Positions 24,582-32,514 of a DNA stretch of 64,000 bases are shown piece by piece. The position numbers and the translations under genes were made by a program. The notes under the pieces were generated by a model that saw nothing but the letters and a program-made list of their open reading frames with translations, did not search any database and was not told the DNA's origin. Numbering within the stretch: position 1 is the stretch's first letter; every line of letters begins with the position of its first letter. Source of the stretch: Gilvirhabdus luticola (lineage in GTDB: Bacteria; Bacteroidota; Bacteroidia; Flavobacteriales; Flavobacteriaceae); assembly GCF_032583975.1 (NCBI RefSeq), contig NZ_JAWHTF010000001.1; one strand, given 5' to 3'.

Positions 24582-26879
24582 ATGAAACTGTTTAAAATAT
24601 TTCTTCTATTGACTGTTTTTATTTCAACTTCTATTTTTTCCCAAGAGGAGCAACCAGAAAGACAGCAAGGGCATTTAAACAATAACAAATTCAAACAATT
24701 GTACGAAGAGTTTTCTACACCTAATATGTTTAGAACAGGATCTGGAGCTCCTGGACCTGCTTATTATCAGCAAAAGGCAGATTATAAAATGGATATCGAA
24801 CTTGATGATGAAAACGCCAGATTATATGGTAACGAAACAATAACCTATACCAACAATTCACCAGATGAATTGAGATATCTATGGATACAATTGGATCAGA
24901 ACATGCGAGCTAAAGATTCAAAATCACCTTTAATTGAAGATAGCAATGCTTCCGCTGTTGTAAAACCAGATGTTTTTACGTCAACTTTTATGAAAGACCC
25001 TTTTGATGGAGGATTTAATATTGAAGAAGTAAAGGATGCTAACGGAAAAGATTTAGAATACTTGATCAATCAAACCATGATGAGGGTCAATCTTCCTAAA
25101 CCGTTAAAAACAGGCCAAAAATATACGTTCAAAATCAAATGGTGGTATAATATTAATGACCATGTTAATGGAAGAGGTCGTTCTGGTTATGAGTATTTTG
25201 CTGAAGATGATAATAGAGCTTATGTTATTGCACAATTTTTCCCTAGAATGGCAGTATATAATGATGTTGAAGGATGGCAAAACTCACAGTTTTGGGGACG
25301 TGATGAGTTTGCATTAAATTTTGGGGATTACGAAGTGAATATTACGGTTCCTGCAGACCATATTCTTGATGCTACTGGTAAACTCATGAATAGAGAAGAG
25401 GTGTTTACAAAAACCATGATGCAACGTTATGAGAAAGCCAAAAAATCTTATGATGAACCTATAATGATTGTCACGCAAGCAGAAGCTGAAGCTGCTGAAA
25501 AGAGTAAATCTAAAGACACAAAAACCTGGAAACTTTACGCAGAAAATGTTCGTGATTTTGCTTTTTGTACTTCCAGACGCTTTATTTGGGACATGATGGC
25601 TGTAAAGATTGGTGACAGAGATGTTATGGCGGTTTCGTTGTATCCAAAAGAAGGAAATCCACTTTGGGAAGATTGGTCTACAAAAGCAGTTGCTAGTACT
25701 TTAAAATCATATTCAAGAATGACTTTCGATTATCCATATCATAAGGCCATTTCTGTTCACGCAAAAAATCAAGGTATGGAATATCCGATGATTTGTTGGA
25801 ACCATGGTCGTCCTAAAAAGGATGGTACTTATTCTGATAAGGTAAAATATGGTATGATGAGTGTTATTATTCATGAAGTTGGACATAATTTTTTCCCGAT
25901 GATCATTAATAGCGACGAACGTCAATGGACATGGATGGACGAAGGTTTAAACACATTTGTTCAATATGTAGCCGAACAAGATTTTGCCGCTTGGTATCCA
26001 GATGCTTTATCGCCTGGAGACGAAAAATATCCTTCAAAAAGAGGACCAGCGACAAAGATTGTTCCTTACATGGGTGGAGACCAAACCTATATTGCACCAA
26101 TAATGACCAAAGGATTGAATACACATCAATTTGGTAATAATGCCTACGGGAAACCTGCTGCCGCTTTAAATATTTTAAGAGAAACTGTGATGGGTCCAGA
26201 ACTATTTGATTTTGCTTTAAGAGAATATTCTAGACGTTGGATGTTTAAACATCCTACACCAGAAGACTTTTTCAGAACTATGGAAGACGCCTCGGCTTTT
26301 GATTTGGATTGGTTTTGGAGAGGTTGGTTTTACACTACAGATTATGTAGATATTGGTGTAAAAAACGTAAGTAAGTTTTATGTCACAGCAGAACCAAATG
26401 CTCTAGCAAAGAAATTGGCTGCACAAAGAAGTAGAGAAGCGAGTTACTATAAGGATTATGTGTTTTTAGTAGACGAGAATAGTGAAGATTTTAAACCAGA
26501 ATTGAAAGACCAAGATATTACTCAAACTGTTGAAACTTTAAAGGATTATTTAGACACTAATTTTTCTGATGAAGAGCGAAAAGACATTCAAGTTCCAAAG
26601 TATTTTTACAATATTACTTTCGAAAAACCTGGAGGTTTGGTTATGCCAATTATTGTAGAATACACATTTGAAGATGGTTCAACCAAAACTGAAACCTATC
26701 CTGCAGAAGTTTGGCGACATAATCATCAAGAGGTAAGTAAGGTTCTGGCTTCTAATAAAGAGATTAAATCCATCAAGGTAGATCCAAATCTGGAAACTGC
26801 AGATGTTGATACTTATAATAATTCTTGGCCAAGAGAAATTAAACAAAGTAGATTTGATCAGTTTAAGAGTAATAATTAA
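24582..26879 (+). CDS. M1 family metallopeptidase (copy 2)
   Basis: A 765-residue paralogue of the preceding gene, alike along its whole length, including the C-terminal end (SWPREIKQS...FDQFKSN). The zinc site is HEVGH (His431, Glu432, His435) with Glu454, and GQGMEYP-type substrate motif is present (NQGMEYP). It has a signal peptide (about 1-20). Compared with copy 1, it has an insertion of about 15-20 residues after the zinc site (YPDALSPGDEKYPSKRGP region), near the expected active-site rim, so the two may differ in specificity. Confidence 0.95.
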   Translation: MKLFKIFLLLTVFISTSIFSQEEQPERQQGHLNNNKFKQLYEEFSTPNMFRTGSGAPGPAYYQQKADYKMDIELDDENARLYGNETITYTNNSPDELRYLWIQLDQNMRAKDSKSPLIEDSNASAVVKPDVFTSTFMKDPFDGGFNIEEVKDANGKDLEYLINQTMMRVNLPKPLKTGQKYTFKIKWWYNINDHVNGRGRSGYEYFAEDDNRAYVIAQFFPRMAVYNDVEGWQNSQFWGRDEFALNFGDYEVNITVPADHILDATGKLMNREEVFTKTMMQRYEKAKKSYDEPIMIVTQAEAEAAEKSKSKDTKTWKLYAENVRDFAFCTSRRFIWDMMAVKIGDRDVMAVSLYPKEGNPLWEDWSTKAVASTLKSYSRMTFDYPYHKAISVHAKNQGMEYPMICWNHGRPKKDGTYSDKVKYGMMSVIIHEVGHNFFPMIINSDERQWTWMDEGLNTFVQYVAEQDFAAWYPDALSPGDEKYPSKRGPATKIVPYMGGDQTYIAPIMTKGLNTHQFGNNAYGKPAAALNILRETVMGPELFDFALREYSRRWMFKHPTPEDFFRTMEDASAFDLDWFWRGWFYTTDYVDIGVKNVSKFYVTAEPNALAKKLAAQRSREASYYKDYVFLVDENSEDFKPELKDQDITQTVETLKDYLDTNFSDEERKDIQVPKYFYNITFEKPGGLVMPIIVEYTFEDGSTKTETYPAEVWRHNHQEVSKVLASNKEIKSIKVDPNLETADVDTYNNSWPREIKQSRFDQFKSNN

Positions 26880-26912
26880 TTTTCTTTTTTAATAACAGAA
26901 TAAAACATCTTG

Positions 26913-26920
26913 TATATTTG
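26913..26920 (+). promoter_or_regulatory. -7 box TATATTTG directly before tatA
   Basis: TATATTTG matches TAnnTTTG and ends one base before the ATG at 26922. A start site a few bases downstream would fall at or just after the ATG, so translation may begin leaderless at the next codon, GTG at 26925. Confidence 0.45.
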
Positions 26921-26921
26921 C

Positions 26922-27212
26922 ATGGTGATACAACAAGCAACATTTTTATTTATTAGTGGTGGAGAAATAGTTTTTGTACTATTTATTGTCATCATGGTCT
27001 TTGGTGCAGATAAACTGCCAGAAATTGCTCGTGGTTTAGGTAAAGGTATGCGAACGCTTAAAGATGCTACTAACGAGATCAAACACGAGATTACCAAAAG
27101 TGCCGAAAGTCATGGTATAGATACTAGCGTTACCAAAGATGTTGATAACGAACTCAAAAAAGTAAAAGACGATCTTGAAGATTTTACAGGTTCTGTAAGA
27201 CGGAAATTGTAG
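26922..27212 (+). CDS. tatA: Twin-arginine translocase subunit TatA/TatE
   Basis: TatA oligomerises to form the passage for folded proteins in the Tat system. The 96-residue product has one short membrane helix (about residues 7-27, ISGGEIVFVLFIVIMVFG), the family hinge FGADKLPEIARGLGKG, and an amphipathic then charged tail (MRTLKDATNEIKHEI...). The helix carries a glutamate, as is usual in TatA. I start at the ATG at 26922; the frame continues 4 codons upstream to a TTG inside the promoter-like box. TatC is not nearby. Confidence 0.92.
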   Translation: MVIQQATFLFISGGEIVFVLFIVIMVFGADKLPEIARGLGKGMRTLKDATNEIKHEITKSAESHGIDTSVTKDVDNELKKVKDDLEDFTGSVRRKL

Positions 27213-27260
27213 CTTCGTTTGACTGTAGGCTAGATGCAGTATGAAGCGAGTGCGAGTATT

Positions 27261-27292
27261 GACATATAGTTGCTGTTATGTCTTGTTTTTTT
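27261..27292 (+). terminator. Probable terminator after tatA
   Basis: GACATA (27261-27266) and TATGTC (27277-27282) form a 6-bp stem with a 10-base loop, followed by a T-rich run to 27292. The stem is short, so this is a weak call. Confidence 0.45.
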
Positions 27293-27322
27293 ATTATTTC
27301 TTCAATTTAAGTAATTAGATCA

Positions 27323-28144
27323 TTACTCATAAACAAAAACCACCGGTCTAACTATCATGCCATCTCCATCCTTTATATTTAACGGTGGACCAACAAAATA
27401 CATCTTTTTTTTAGTTAATAGTTTGTCCACATTGAAAAGTTGTTCAAATATTGGAATACCTTTACTCAAAAATTCATAATGAATAGGAACAATTCGTTGA
27501 ACTGCAGTTTCAGAAATTAATTCAGTCAGCTTATCATCGCGTTCAACATTGGTCGGATTATCATCACTTTCAACATTAAATGAATCGGTTCCAAATGCTT
27601 TTATAGGGAGATTGGCAAGATATTTAGCAGCTTTTTGAGATAGAGCTATTCGTTGTGGCATTTCATCCACATCAGGCAAGGAGTATTTGGTATAAATTAT
27701 CACAATATCACCCGGTTGAATATCATGTTTCATAATTTCCGATAATGAAACGGTTCTTCCAAATGGTAGGTGGCTGACATCAATTACCGTCAATGGACCT
27801 ATAAAATCATCAATCTCATAACTATCGATTCCCCAACCTAAATTCAAATGGCTTGGTACATCCACATGTGGTCCTCCATGATTGAATATTGTTAAGTATG
27901 AGTTAGTAACTGATAGAACCCCATCAGGAAATTCAAATTCTTGATTAATTACATTAAAGGAGTTGGATTCTTCAAATCCATATTGATTCAAAAGTCTGCC
28001 CCAAACTTGCTCGGGAAGATCTTCTGTGACAAGTGCCCCGAGGTCTATGATTTCTTTTGGAGTAATAAAATTCTGATAGCTAGGCTTTGGTTTACATCCA
28101 ACCATCGACAAAAAAAATAGCATTGAATAAATTAGAATTTTCAT
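27323..28144 (-). CDS. Cyclase family lipoprotein, kynurenine formamidase-like
   Basis: A 273-residue member of the metal-dependent cyclase/kynurenine formamidase (KynB-like) superfamily. The signature is HGGPHVDVPSH at 89-99 (family form HxGTHxDxPxH, with Thr replaced by Pro), giving the metal-binding histidines and aspartate. Unlike cytoplasmic KynB it has a lipoprotein signal with Cys17 (MVGC), so it should be anchored in the envelope. It is on the same strand as the kynurenine genes, about 2.7 kb downstream of the last of them. Whether it acts on N-formylkynurenine or on another cyclic or formyl amide is open. Confidence 0.8.
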   Translation of the reverse strand: MKILIYSMLFFLSMVGCKPKPSYQNFITPKEIIDLGALVTEDLPEQVWGRLLNQYGFEESNSFNVINQEFEFPDGVLSVTNSYLTIFNHGGPHVDVPSHLNLGWGIDSYEIDDFIGPLTVIDVSHLPFGRTVSLSEIMKHDIQPGDIVIIYTKYSLPDVDEMPQRIALSQKAAKYLANLPIKAFGTDSFNVESDDNPTNVERDDKLTELISETAVQRIVPIHYEFLSKGIPIFEQLFNVDKLLTKKKMYFVGPPLNIKDGDGMIVRPVVFVYE

Positions 28145-28325
28145 GAATTATGGTTTTCTATAAGACATAATGCTTTGAAATAAATCTGTTTTAATAATTC
28201 GGCTTCACTTAATACAAGTTCTTCGTCTCAACAGTTAAACAAAGTTCAATTTTTTTAAAAAAGTCAAGAGTTACTATCTTTAACTACCCTGTTGATAAAC
28301 AAATTGTTTTTATCTTCTTTTACTA

Positions 28326-28982
28326 TTAATGTTTCCTAGCTACTATATGAAATATATGCCAATGTTTTGGTTTTCTTAAGCCCGGCGGATCATCTCGTTC
28401 TTCTTCCCTCATTAGTTCTATTGAAAACCCTTCCAATAGCTTTAAAACTTCTTCACGGGAATGATGGGAGCGATTTGCAAGAGATGCCCATGTGTCTCTA
28501 TTTCCAAAGAACTGACCTGCAAACCTACCTCCAGGACGAATTGATGCTACGATTTTATTCCATAGCACTTCAAAATATTGAGGTTCGCAAAATGGTAAAG
28601 CGAAACTAGCATTCACCATGTCACATTCTGGAAACTTCATATTACAGAAGTTCACCTCGGTGGTCGTCAAGTTGGGTTTCAAAATTTCAGGGACTCTAGC
28701 CCATAAATAAGTGAATGCTTCTGGGTGATTATCGGTTGCTAATACTTGCCAGTTTCTTTTGAGCAGTTCTAGTGAATCACGTCCTTCACCAGCTGCTAAA
28801 TCGATGGCAAATCTATTATTAAATCCTTCTTTTTCAAAAGAATCTAGGGCTGCAATAAGTGTGTCTCTTGCCCCTTTACCAAGAACAGCATTGAAATATC
28901 CAGACCAATCTTCTATCTCCGAGAAGTCTTGTGCTCCCATAGGTGGTAAGGCTGGCTTCTTTAATTCGGTTTTCTTATTCAT
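28326..28982 (-). CDS. SAM-dependent methyltransferase, TehB/TPMT-like
   Basis: A class I methyltransferase with motif I FAIDLAAGEGRDSLELL, motif II ATDNHPEAF, and the sequence ASFALPFCEPQYFEVLWNKIVASIRPGGRFAGQFFGNRD that recalls TehB and thiopurine methyltransferases. I choose the ATG at 28982 (MNKKTELKK, 218 residues); ATGs at 29003 and a codon at 29036 are in frame, the last overlapping the upstream esterase gene. Its GC content is about 42% in 360 bases counted by hand, well above the neighbours, suggesting horizontal acquisition. Substrate unknown. Confidence 0.82.
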   Translation of the reverse strand: MNKKTELKKPALPPMGAQDFSEIEDWSGYFNAVLGKGARDTLIAALDSFEKEGFNNRFAIDLAAGEGRDSLELLKRNWQVLATDNHPEAFTYLWARVPEILKPNLTTTEVNFCNMKFPECDMVNASFALPFCEPQYFEVLWNKIVASIRPGGRFAGQFFGNRDTWASLANRSHHSREEVLKLLEGFSIELMREEERDDPPGLRKPKHWHIFHIVARKH

Positions 28983-29011
28983 AAGTTTACTATTTTTTAT
29001 CATGGCAAGTA

Positions 29012-29782
29012 TTACTTTCGCTGATTGAATAACCATTCCATCATCATAGTATCGCTATAAGCTGCAATCCAAGAAAAATGACCAACTTCAGGATATTGCG
29101 TAAAACCAGGATGCGCTCCAGCTTTAGTTAATGCAGCTATCATTTTTTGTGATAAAACTGGGTCTACGGTATCATCTTTTGCCCCATGAAATATCCACAT
29201 TGGTATATGTGCAATAGATGTTGCTTTTGTCACATCGCCACCACCACAAACTGGCACTGCAGCAGCAAACAAGTCTGGATATCTTGATATGGCATCAAAA
29301 GTTCCAAATCCACCCATAGAAAGTCCGGTAATATAAATTCTATTTGTATCAATGGGTAAATTATTAATAACTTCATGAACAAGCTCTATTAAAAGCTTCA
29401 TGGGTTTAGTTGGTTTAGGTTGAAGCAAAACATCTTCACCTTGAAAATTTCCCCAACTCATATCTTGTGGGCACTGTGGTGCAATTACAAATGAAGGATG
29501 TAATTTCATATTTTCACTGGTCGCAAAATTTTTTACTCCCCATTTTAATTGTGCTTCATTATCACTTCCTCTTTCACCTGAACCGTGTAAAAAAATAACT
29601 AATGGGTATTTGGTATCAAAAGCGTAGTCGGATACCATTTGTCTATATTTTAATATCTCACCGTCGCTATTTATATATTCTTCATAACTAAAATGAGATG
29701 ATTGTGAAAACGATTTAAAAATAGTACTAAAACAAAAAAGTAATATTAATACACTAATTAATTCAGATTTAAATAATTTCAT
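29012..29782 (-). CDS. Secreted alpha/beta-hydrolase, esterase/phospholipase type
   Basis: A 256-residue exported hydrolase. After a signal peptide (about 1-26, FSQ) come the oxyanion region FLHGSGERGSDNEAQL, the nucleophile elbow GLSMGGFGT, the acid in HGAKDDTVDP, and the His in EVGHFSW. It resembles feruloyl esterase/dienelactone hydrolase-like proteins in carbohydrate and lipid ester breakdown; the substrate is not evident. It lies 13 bases after the O-methyltransferase and just before the methyltransferase gene, on one strand. Confidence 0.87.
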   Translation of the reverse strand: MKLFKSELISVLILLFCFSTIFKSFSQSSHFSYEEYINSDGEILKYRQMVSDYAFDTKYPLVIFLHGSGERGSDNEAQLKWGVKNFATSENMKLHPSFVIAPQCPQDMSWGNFQGEDVLLQPKPTKPMKLLIELVHEVINNLPIDTNRIYITGLSMGGFGTFDAISRYPDLFAAAVPVCGGGDVTKATSIAHIPMWIFHGAKDDTVDPVLSQKMIAALTKAGAHPGFTQYPEVGHFSWIAAYSDTMMMEWLFNQRK

Positions 29783-29795
29783 TTTTCATTATTTG

Positions 29796-30443
29796 TTAGG
29801 TATTCTTCTTTCTACTGATGGTCAATCCATCTCGTATTGGGAGAACGACGGTTTCAATTCTAGTATCTTCTTTAAGAAGTTTGTTGTAATTAATAAGGGT
29901 TTTAGTGTCAATATCGTCAGGTTGCACTGTTTCTAATACTTTTCCAGTCCAAAGTACATTGTCAGAGAGAATGATGCCACCAGAGTTTAATTTGTCTATT
30001 GCAGTATGAAAGTAATTAACGTAATTGCCTTTGTCTGCATCAATAAACACCAAATCGAACTTAACCTCTAATTTTGGGATAATCTTCAAAGCATCTCCTA
30101 AATGCTGGTGTATTTGTTTTCTGTAGTCAGATAGGTCAAAATATTTACGTTGAATATCGAACAATTCTTCATTAATATCTATGGTGTGCAATTCTCCATC
30201 AGCTTGCATGCCTTCTGCCAAACACAATGCAGAATAACCTGTATAGGTTCCAATTTCAAGAATGTTTTTGGGGTTTACTAATTTAGATATCATACTTAAT
30301 ACTCTGCCCTGGTAATGACCACTCAACATGCGTGGTTGCAGAATTTTTTGATTGGTTTCTCTATTGAGTTGCTGTAATAATTCTGGTTCATCTTCAGAAT
30401 GGTTTACAACATAATCATCAATTTTTTCTGGTATGAAATGCAT
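29796..30443 (-). CDS. Class I O-methyltransferase (catechol O-methyltransferase-like)
   Basis: A 215-residue methyltransferase of the Methyltransf_3 family, which methylates catechol-type hydroxyls with SAM and a divalent metal. Motif I is ILEIGTYTGYSALCLAEGM, the acidic SAM loop HTIDINEE, and the metal-binding stretch FIDADKGNYVNYFH, with DNVLWTGKV after it. Length is typical. It lies downstream of ACMS decarboxylase and the GIY-YIG gene. A role towards 3-hydroxyanthranilate or 3-hydroxykynurenine, both aminophenols, is possible but only inferred from position. Confidence 0.9.
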   Translation of the reverse strand: MHFIPEKIDDYVVNHSEDEPELLQQLNRETNQKILQPRMLSGHYQGRVLSMISKLVNPKNILEIGTYTGYSALCLAEGMQADGELHTIDINEELFDIQRKYFDLSDYRKQIHQHLGDALKIIPKLEVKFDLVFIDADKGNYVNYFHTAIDKLNSGGIILSDNVLWTGKVLETVQPDDIDTKTLINYNKLLKEDTRIETVVLPIRDGLTISRKKNT

Positions 30444-30470
30444 GATTTTTCTATTTTGTTAAGTCGAACT

Positions 30471-30492
30471 GTCACATCGAGCGCAGTCGAGA
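30471..30492. repeat. TCGA-type repeat, left copy beside the GIY-YIG gene
   Basis: The sequence GTC-N3-TCGAGCGCAGTCGAGA lies 8 bases beyond the stop codon of the GIY-YIG gene. Its inverse, identical over the 16-base core, is at 30842-30863 on the other side of the gene. The core is an imperfect palindrome with two TCGA half sites. Confidence 0.75.
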
Positions 30493-30499
30493 TGAGACC

Positions 30500-30820
30500 T
30501 CATTCTTTTATAGATTTATACTTTGAATGACTTGCATTTCTGCACTCTGCTAAAATTTGCAACATTTCAAAATTACCATTTGCTAATGCCAACTTTTTCT
30601 TTGCACTCCAGTTTTTGATTTTTTTTTCAAAAGAAATTGCCTGTTCAATATCATTAAATTCTTGATGAAAAATCAATTCTAATGGTCTTCTGTTATACGT
30701 AAAACAATTTTTATTCAAACCTTTTTGATGTTCTTTAAATCGTCTTGAAATATTATTTGTTATTCTAGTATAAGTTAAGCTGTCAGCACATTTTAATATA
30801 TAAACATAATATGTTGTCAT
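30500..30820 (-). CDS. GIY-YIG nuclease domain protein
   Basis: A 106-residue single-domain GIY-YIG protein related to the YhbQ/UPF0213 type. The GIY part reads YYVYILKC, the YIG part reads YTRITNN with Arg in place of the usual glycine, the arginine region is ISRRFKEHQKG, and the metal-binding glutamate is in EKKIKNW. The Gly-to-Arg change may weaken catalysis. After the domain comes a short tail (LAECRNASHSKYKSIKE). The gene is enclosed by two inverted 16-base repeats (30477-30492 and 30842-30857), 7 and 21 bases from its ends. It separates ACMS decarboxylase from the O-methyltransferase. Confidence 0.88.
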   Translation of the reverse strand: MTTYYVYILKCADSLTYTRITNNISRRFKEHQKGLNKNCFTYNRRPLELIFHQEFNDIEQAISFEKKIKNWSAKKKLALANGNFEMLQILAECRNASHSKYKSIKE

Positions 30821-30841
30821 TTACATTTCGTTTTAAATAGT

Positions 30842-30863
30842 TCTCGACTGCGCTCGAACAGAC
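30842..30863. repeat. TCGA-type repeat, right copy beside the GIY-YIG gene
   Basis: The inverse of 30471-30492: TCTCGACTGCGCTCGA-N3-GAC on the plus strand, 21 bases before the GIY-YIG start. It ends 1 base before the stop codon of ACMS decarboxylase, so the element fills the whole spacer. Confidence 0.75.
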
Positions 30864-30864
30864 A

Positions 30865-31947
30865 TTACCCTAAAATCTTGTTTACCATTTTTTGCTTGCC
30901 TTTTTCATCATCACCATATAGCCATTGTATCACATTATCTTCCCAAATAGCATCTCGTTCTTCTTCATTTATGATGTTTCGCTCTACAGCCAAATCTAAA
31001 ATTTTTCCTGGATAGGAAGATTGTTTGGCACTTTCCATTTCGCCTAATGGATAAGGGTCGTCCAAGCCCATTAAAACTTGTTTTGAAGTTTGATTTTTAA
31101 TTAGTAACTCTAATGAGCCCGTATCATGAACCAAAGTATCAAAGAAAATGTTTTTATGGCCAACAGCTTTTCGCGGATGGTGTTTGCCTTTAAACAAATC
31201 GGGTCTTCCATCAAACCCTTGAATACGACGTCCTAAATTAATTTGGGCTAATTGTCCACCATGAGCAAAACAAGTTCTCATGTTTGGGTATTTATCCTGA
31301 AGACCATTTAAGGTTAAAAAGTGATAAGCATCTGCACATTGTGCCAGCATCCAGATTAAATGAAAACGCCAAGACGTATTCTCAAGTTTTATGAATTTTT
31401 CACCATCATAAGGATGAATTTCTACGGCTAAATTGTACTTATTGGCCAGCTCAAAAATTGGTTGGTTTTCTTCGTCGAAAATGCTTCTCCAAGTTCCAAT
31501 AGTATCCATATAATGTGTTGGAAGACAAAGTAATCGCAAACCTAAAACTTCTACACATCGTTCAATTTCCCAGCATGCTCCACGAACAAAACCGGGATGC
31601 ACAACAAATCCACAAGTAAATTTACCAGGATGGTCATGCTGAATTCTTGCATTAAAGTCGTTTTGAAACCTTAAGGCTTGTTTCATTTCTTCCAGACGTA
31701 AACCATTACCATAGAGCTGTGATAAGTTTAGGACAACAGCATGGTCAATTTTGTAGCGTTCCATCCATTCTAACTTTTCATTTAGGAAAAAACTAGAATC
31801 TGTAACAGGACGACTCCAATCTTTTTGAAGCATGAATTTACGGTCTTTATCTACCCAAAAAATACCTTTGTCCTTCATGAAAGAAGGAATCTCTTCCGGA
31901 TATGGTAGAAGGTGAGAATGACCGTTAATGCGAAGTTTACGTTTCAT
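30865..31947 (-). CDS. 2-amino-3-carboxymuconate-6-semialdehyde decarboxylase (ACMSD)
   Basis: Decarboxylates 2-amino-3-carboxymuconate semialdehyde to 2-aminomuconate semialdehyde, diverting carbon from quinolinate towards full catabolism. The 360-residue amidohydrolase-2 protein has the N-terminal zinc ligands His10 and His12 (NGHSHLLP), a mid-protein His in AVEIHPYDGE, a further conserved FAHGG, and the C-terminal aspartate in MGLDDPYPLGE. It lies 6 bases after the 3-hydroxyanthranilate dioxygenase gene, which makes its substrate. Length slightly exceeds the proteobacterial enzyme (about 335). Confidence 0.94.
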   Translation of the reverse strand: MKRKLRINGHSHLLPYPEEIPSFMKDKGIFWVDKDRKFMLQKDWSRPVTDSSFFLNEKLEWMERYKIDHAVVLNLSQLYGNGLRLEEMKQALRFQNDFNARIQHDHPGKFTCGFVVHPGFVRGACWEIERCVEVLGLRLLCLPTHYMDTIGTWRSIFDEENQPIFELANKYNLAVEIHPYDGEKFIKLENTSWRFHLIWMLAQCADAYHFLTLNGLQDKYPNMRTCFAHGGQLAQINLGRRIQGFDGRPDLFKGKHHPRKAVGHKNIFFDTLVHDTGSLELLIKNQTSKQVLMGLDDPYPLGEMESAKQSSYPGKILDLAVERNIINEEERDAIWEDNVIQWLYGDDEKGKQKMVNKILG

Positions 31948-31953
31948 ATAAAA

Positions 31954-32490
31954 CTAATCTTCTAACTGAACTTTTTTTGGTGGTTGCATAATTTTGCCGC
32001 AATTTGGACAAGCACGTTTTTCTTGATCACTGTAGTATTTATCAAAGATTTTTGGCATGTCTGTTTCAATATTATCTAATGTAAAATCTTCTTCGTATAG
32101 TTTGGTAGTACAATTTTCACAAAACCAAAGCAAAGCATCTTGCACACCTTCTTCTCTTGGATATTCTATAACTAAACCTACTGTGTTTGCTCCACGTTGT
32201 GGAGAATGAGGCACTTTTGGAGGTAATAAAAATATTTCACCTTCTCTGATATGAATATCTTTTGGCTCTCCATTCTCAATAACTTTTAGAACAATATCAC
32301 CTTCTACTTGATAGAAAAACTCTGGAGTTTCATTGTAATGATAATCTTTTCTATTGTTTGGACCACCAACAACCATCACTATGAAATCGCCATCTTTCCA
32401 AACCACTTTATTGCCAACAGGTGGCTTTAATAAATGTCTGTTTTCTTCAATCCATTCTTTAAAATTAATAGGAGGAAATAATTTACTCAT
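31954..32490 (-). CDS. nbaC: 3-hydroxyanthranilate 3,4-dioxygenase
   Basis: Opens the ring of 3-hydroxyanthranilate to give 2-amino-3-carboxymuconate semialdehyde. The 178-residue cupin has iron ligands His51, Glu57 and His95, and substrate-binding Arg47 and Arg99, at the same numbers as in the characterised bacterial enzyme. A C-terminal rubredoxin-like iron site is complete: Cys124, Cys127, Cys161 and Cys164. It is placed between the SDR gene (24 bases upstream) and ACMSD (6 bases downstream). Confidence 0.96.
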   Translation of the reverse strand: MSKLFPPINFKEWIEENRHLLKPPVGNKVVWKDGDFIVMVVGGPNNRKDYHYNETPEFFYQVEGDIVLKVIENGEPKDIHIREGEIFLLPPKVPHSPQRGANTVGLVIEYPREEGVQDALLWFCENCTTKLYEEDFTLDNIETDMPKIFDKYYSDQEKRACPNCGKIMQPPKKVQLED

Positions 32491-32514
32491 GACGTTTGAT
32501 TTTATATTATAAAG

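Noticed and set aside
30500..30820. Homing endonuclease inserted in a gene or intron
   Set aside because: The gene lies in a spacer, no interrupted gene or intron structure is seen, and the flanks are inverted repeats rather than split exons.
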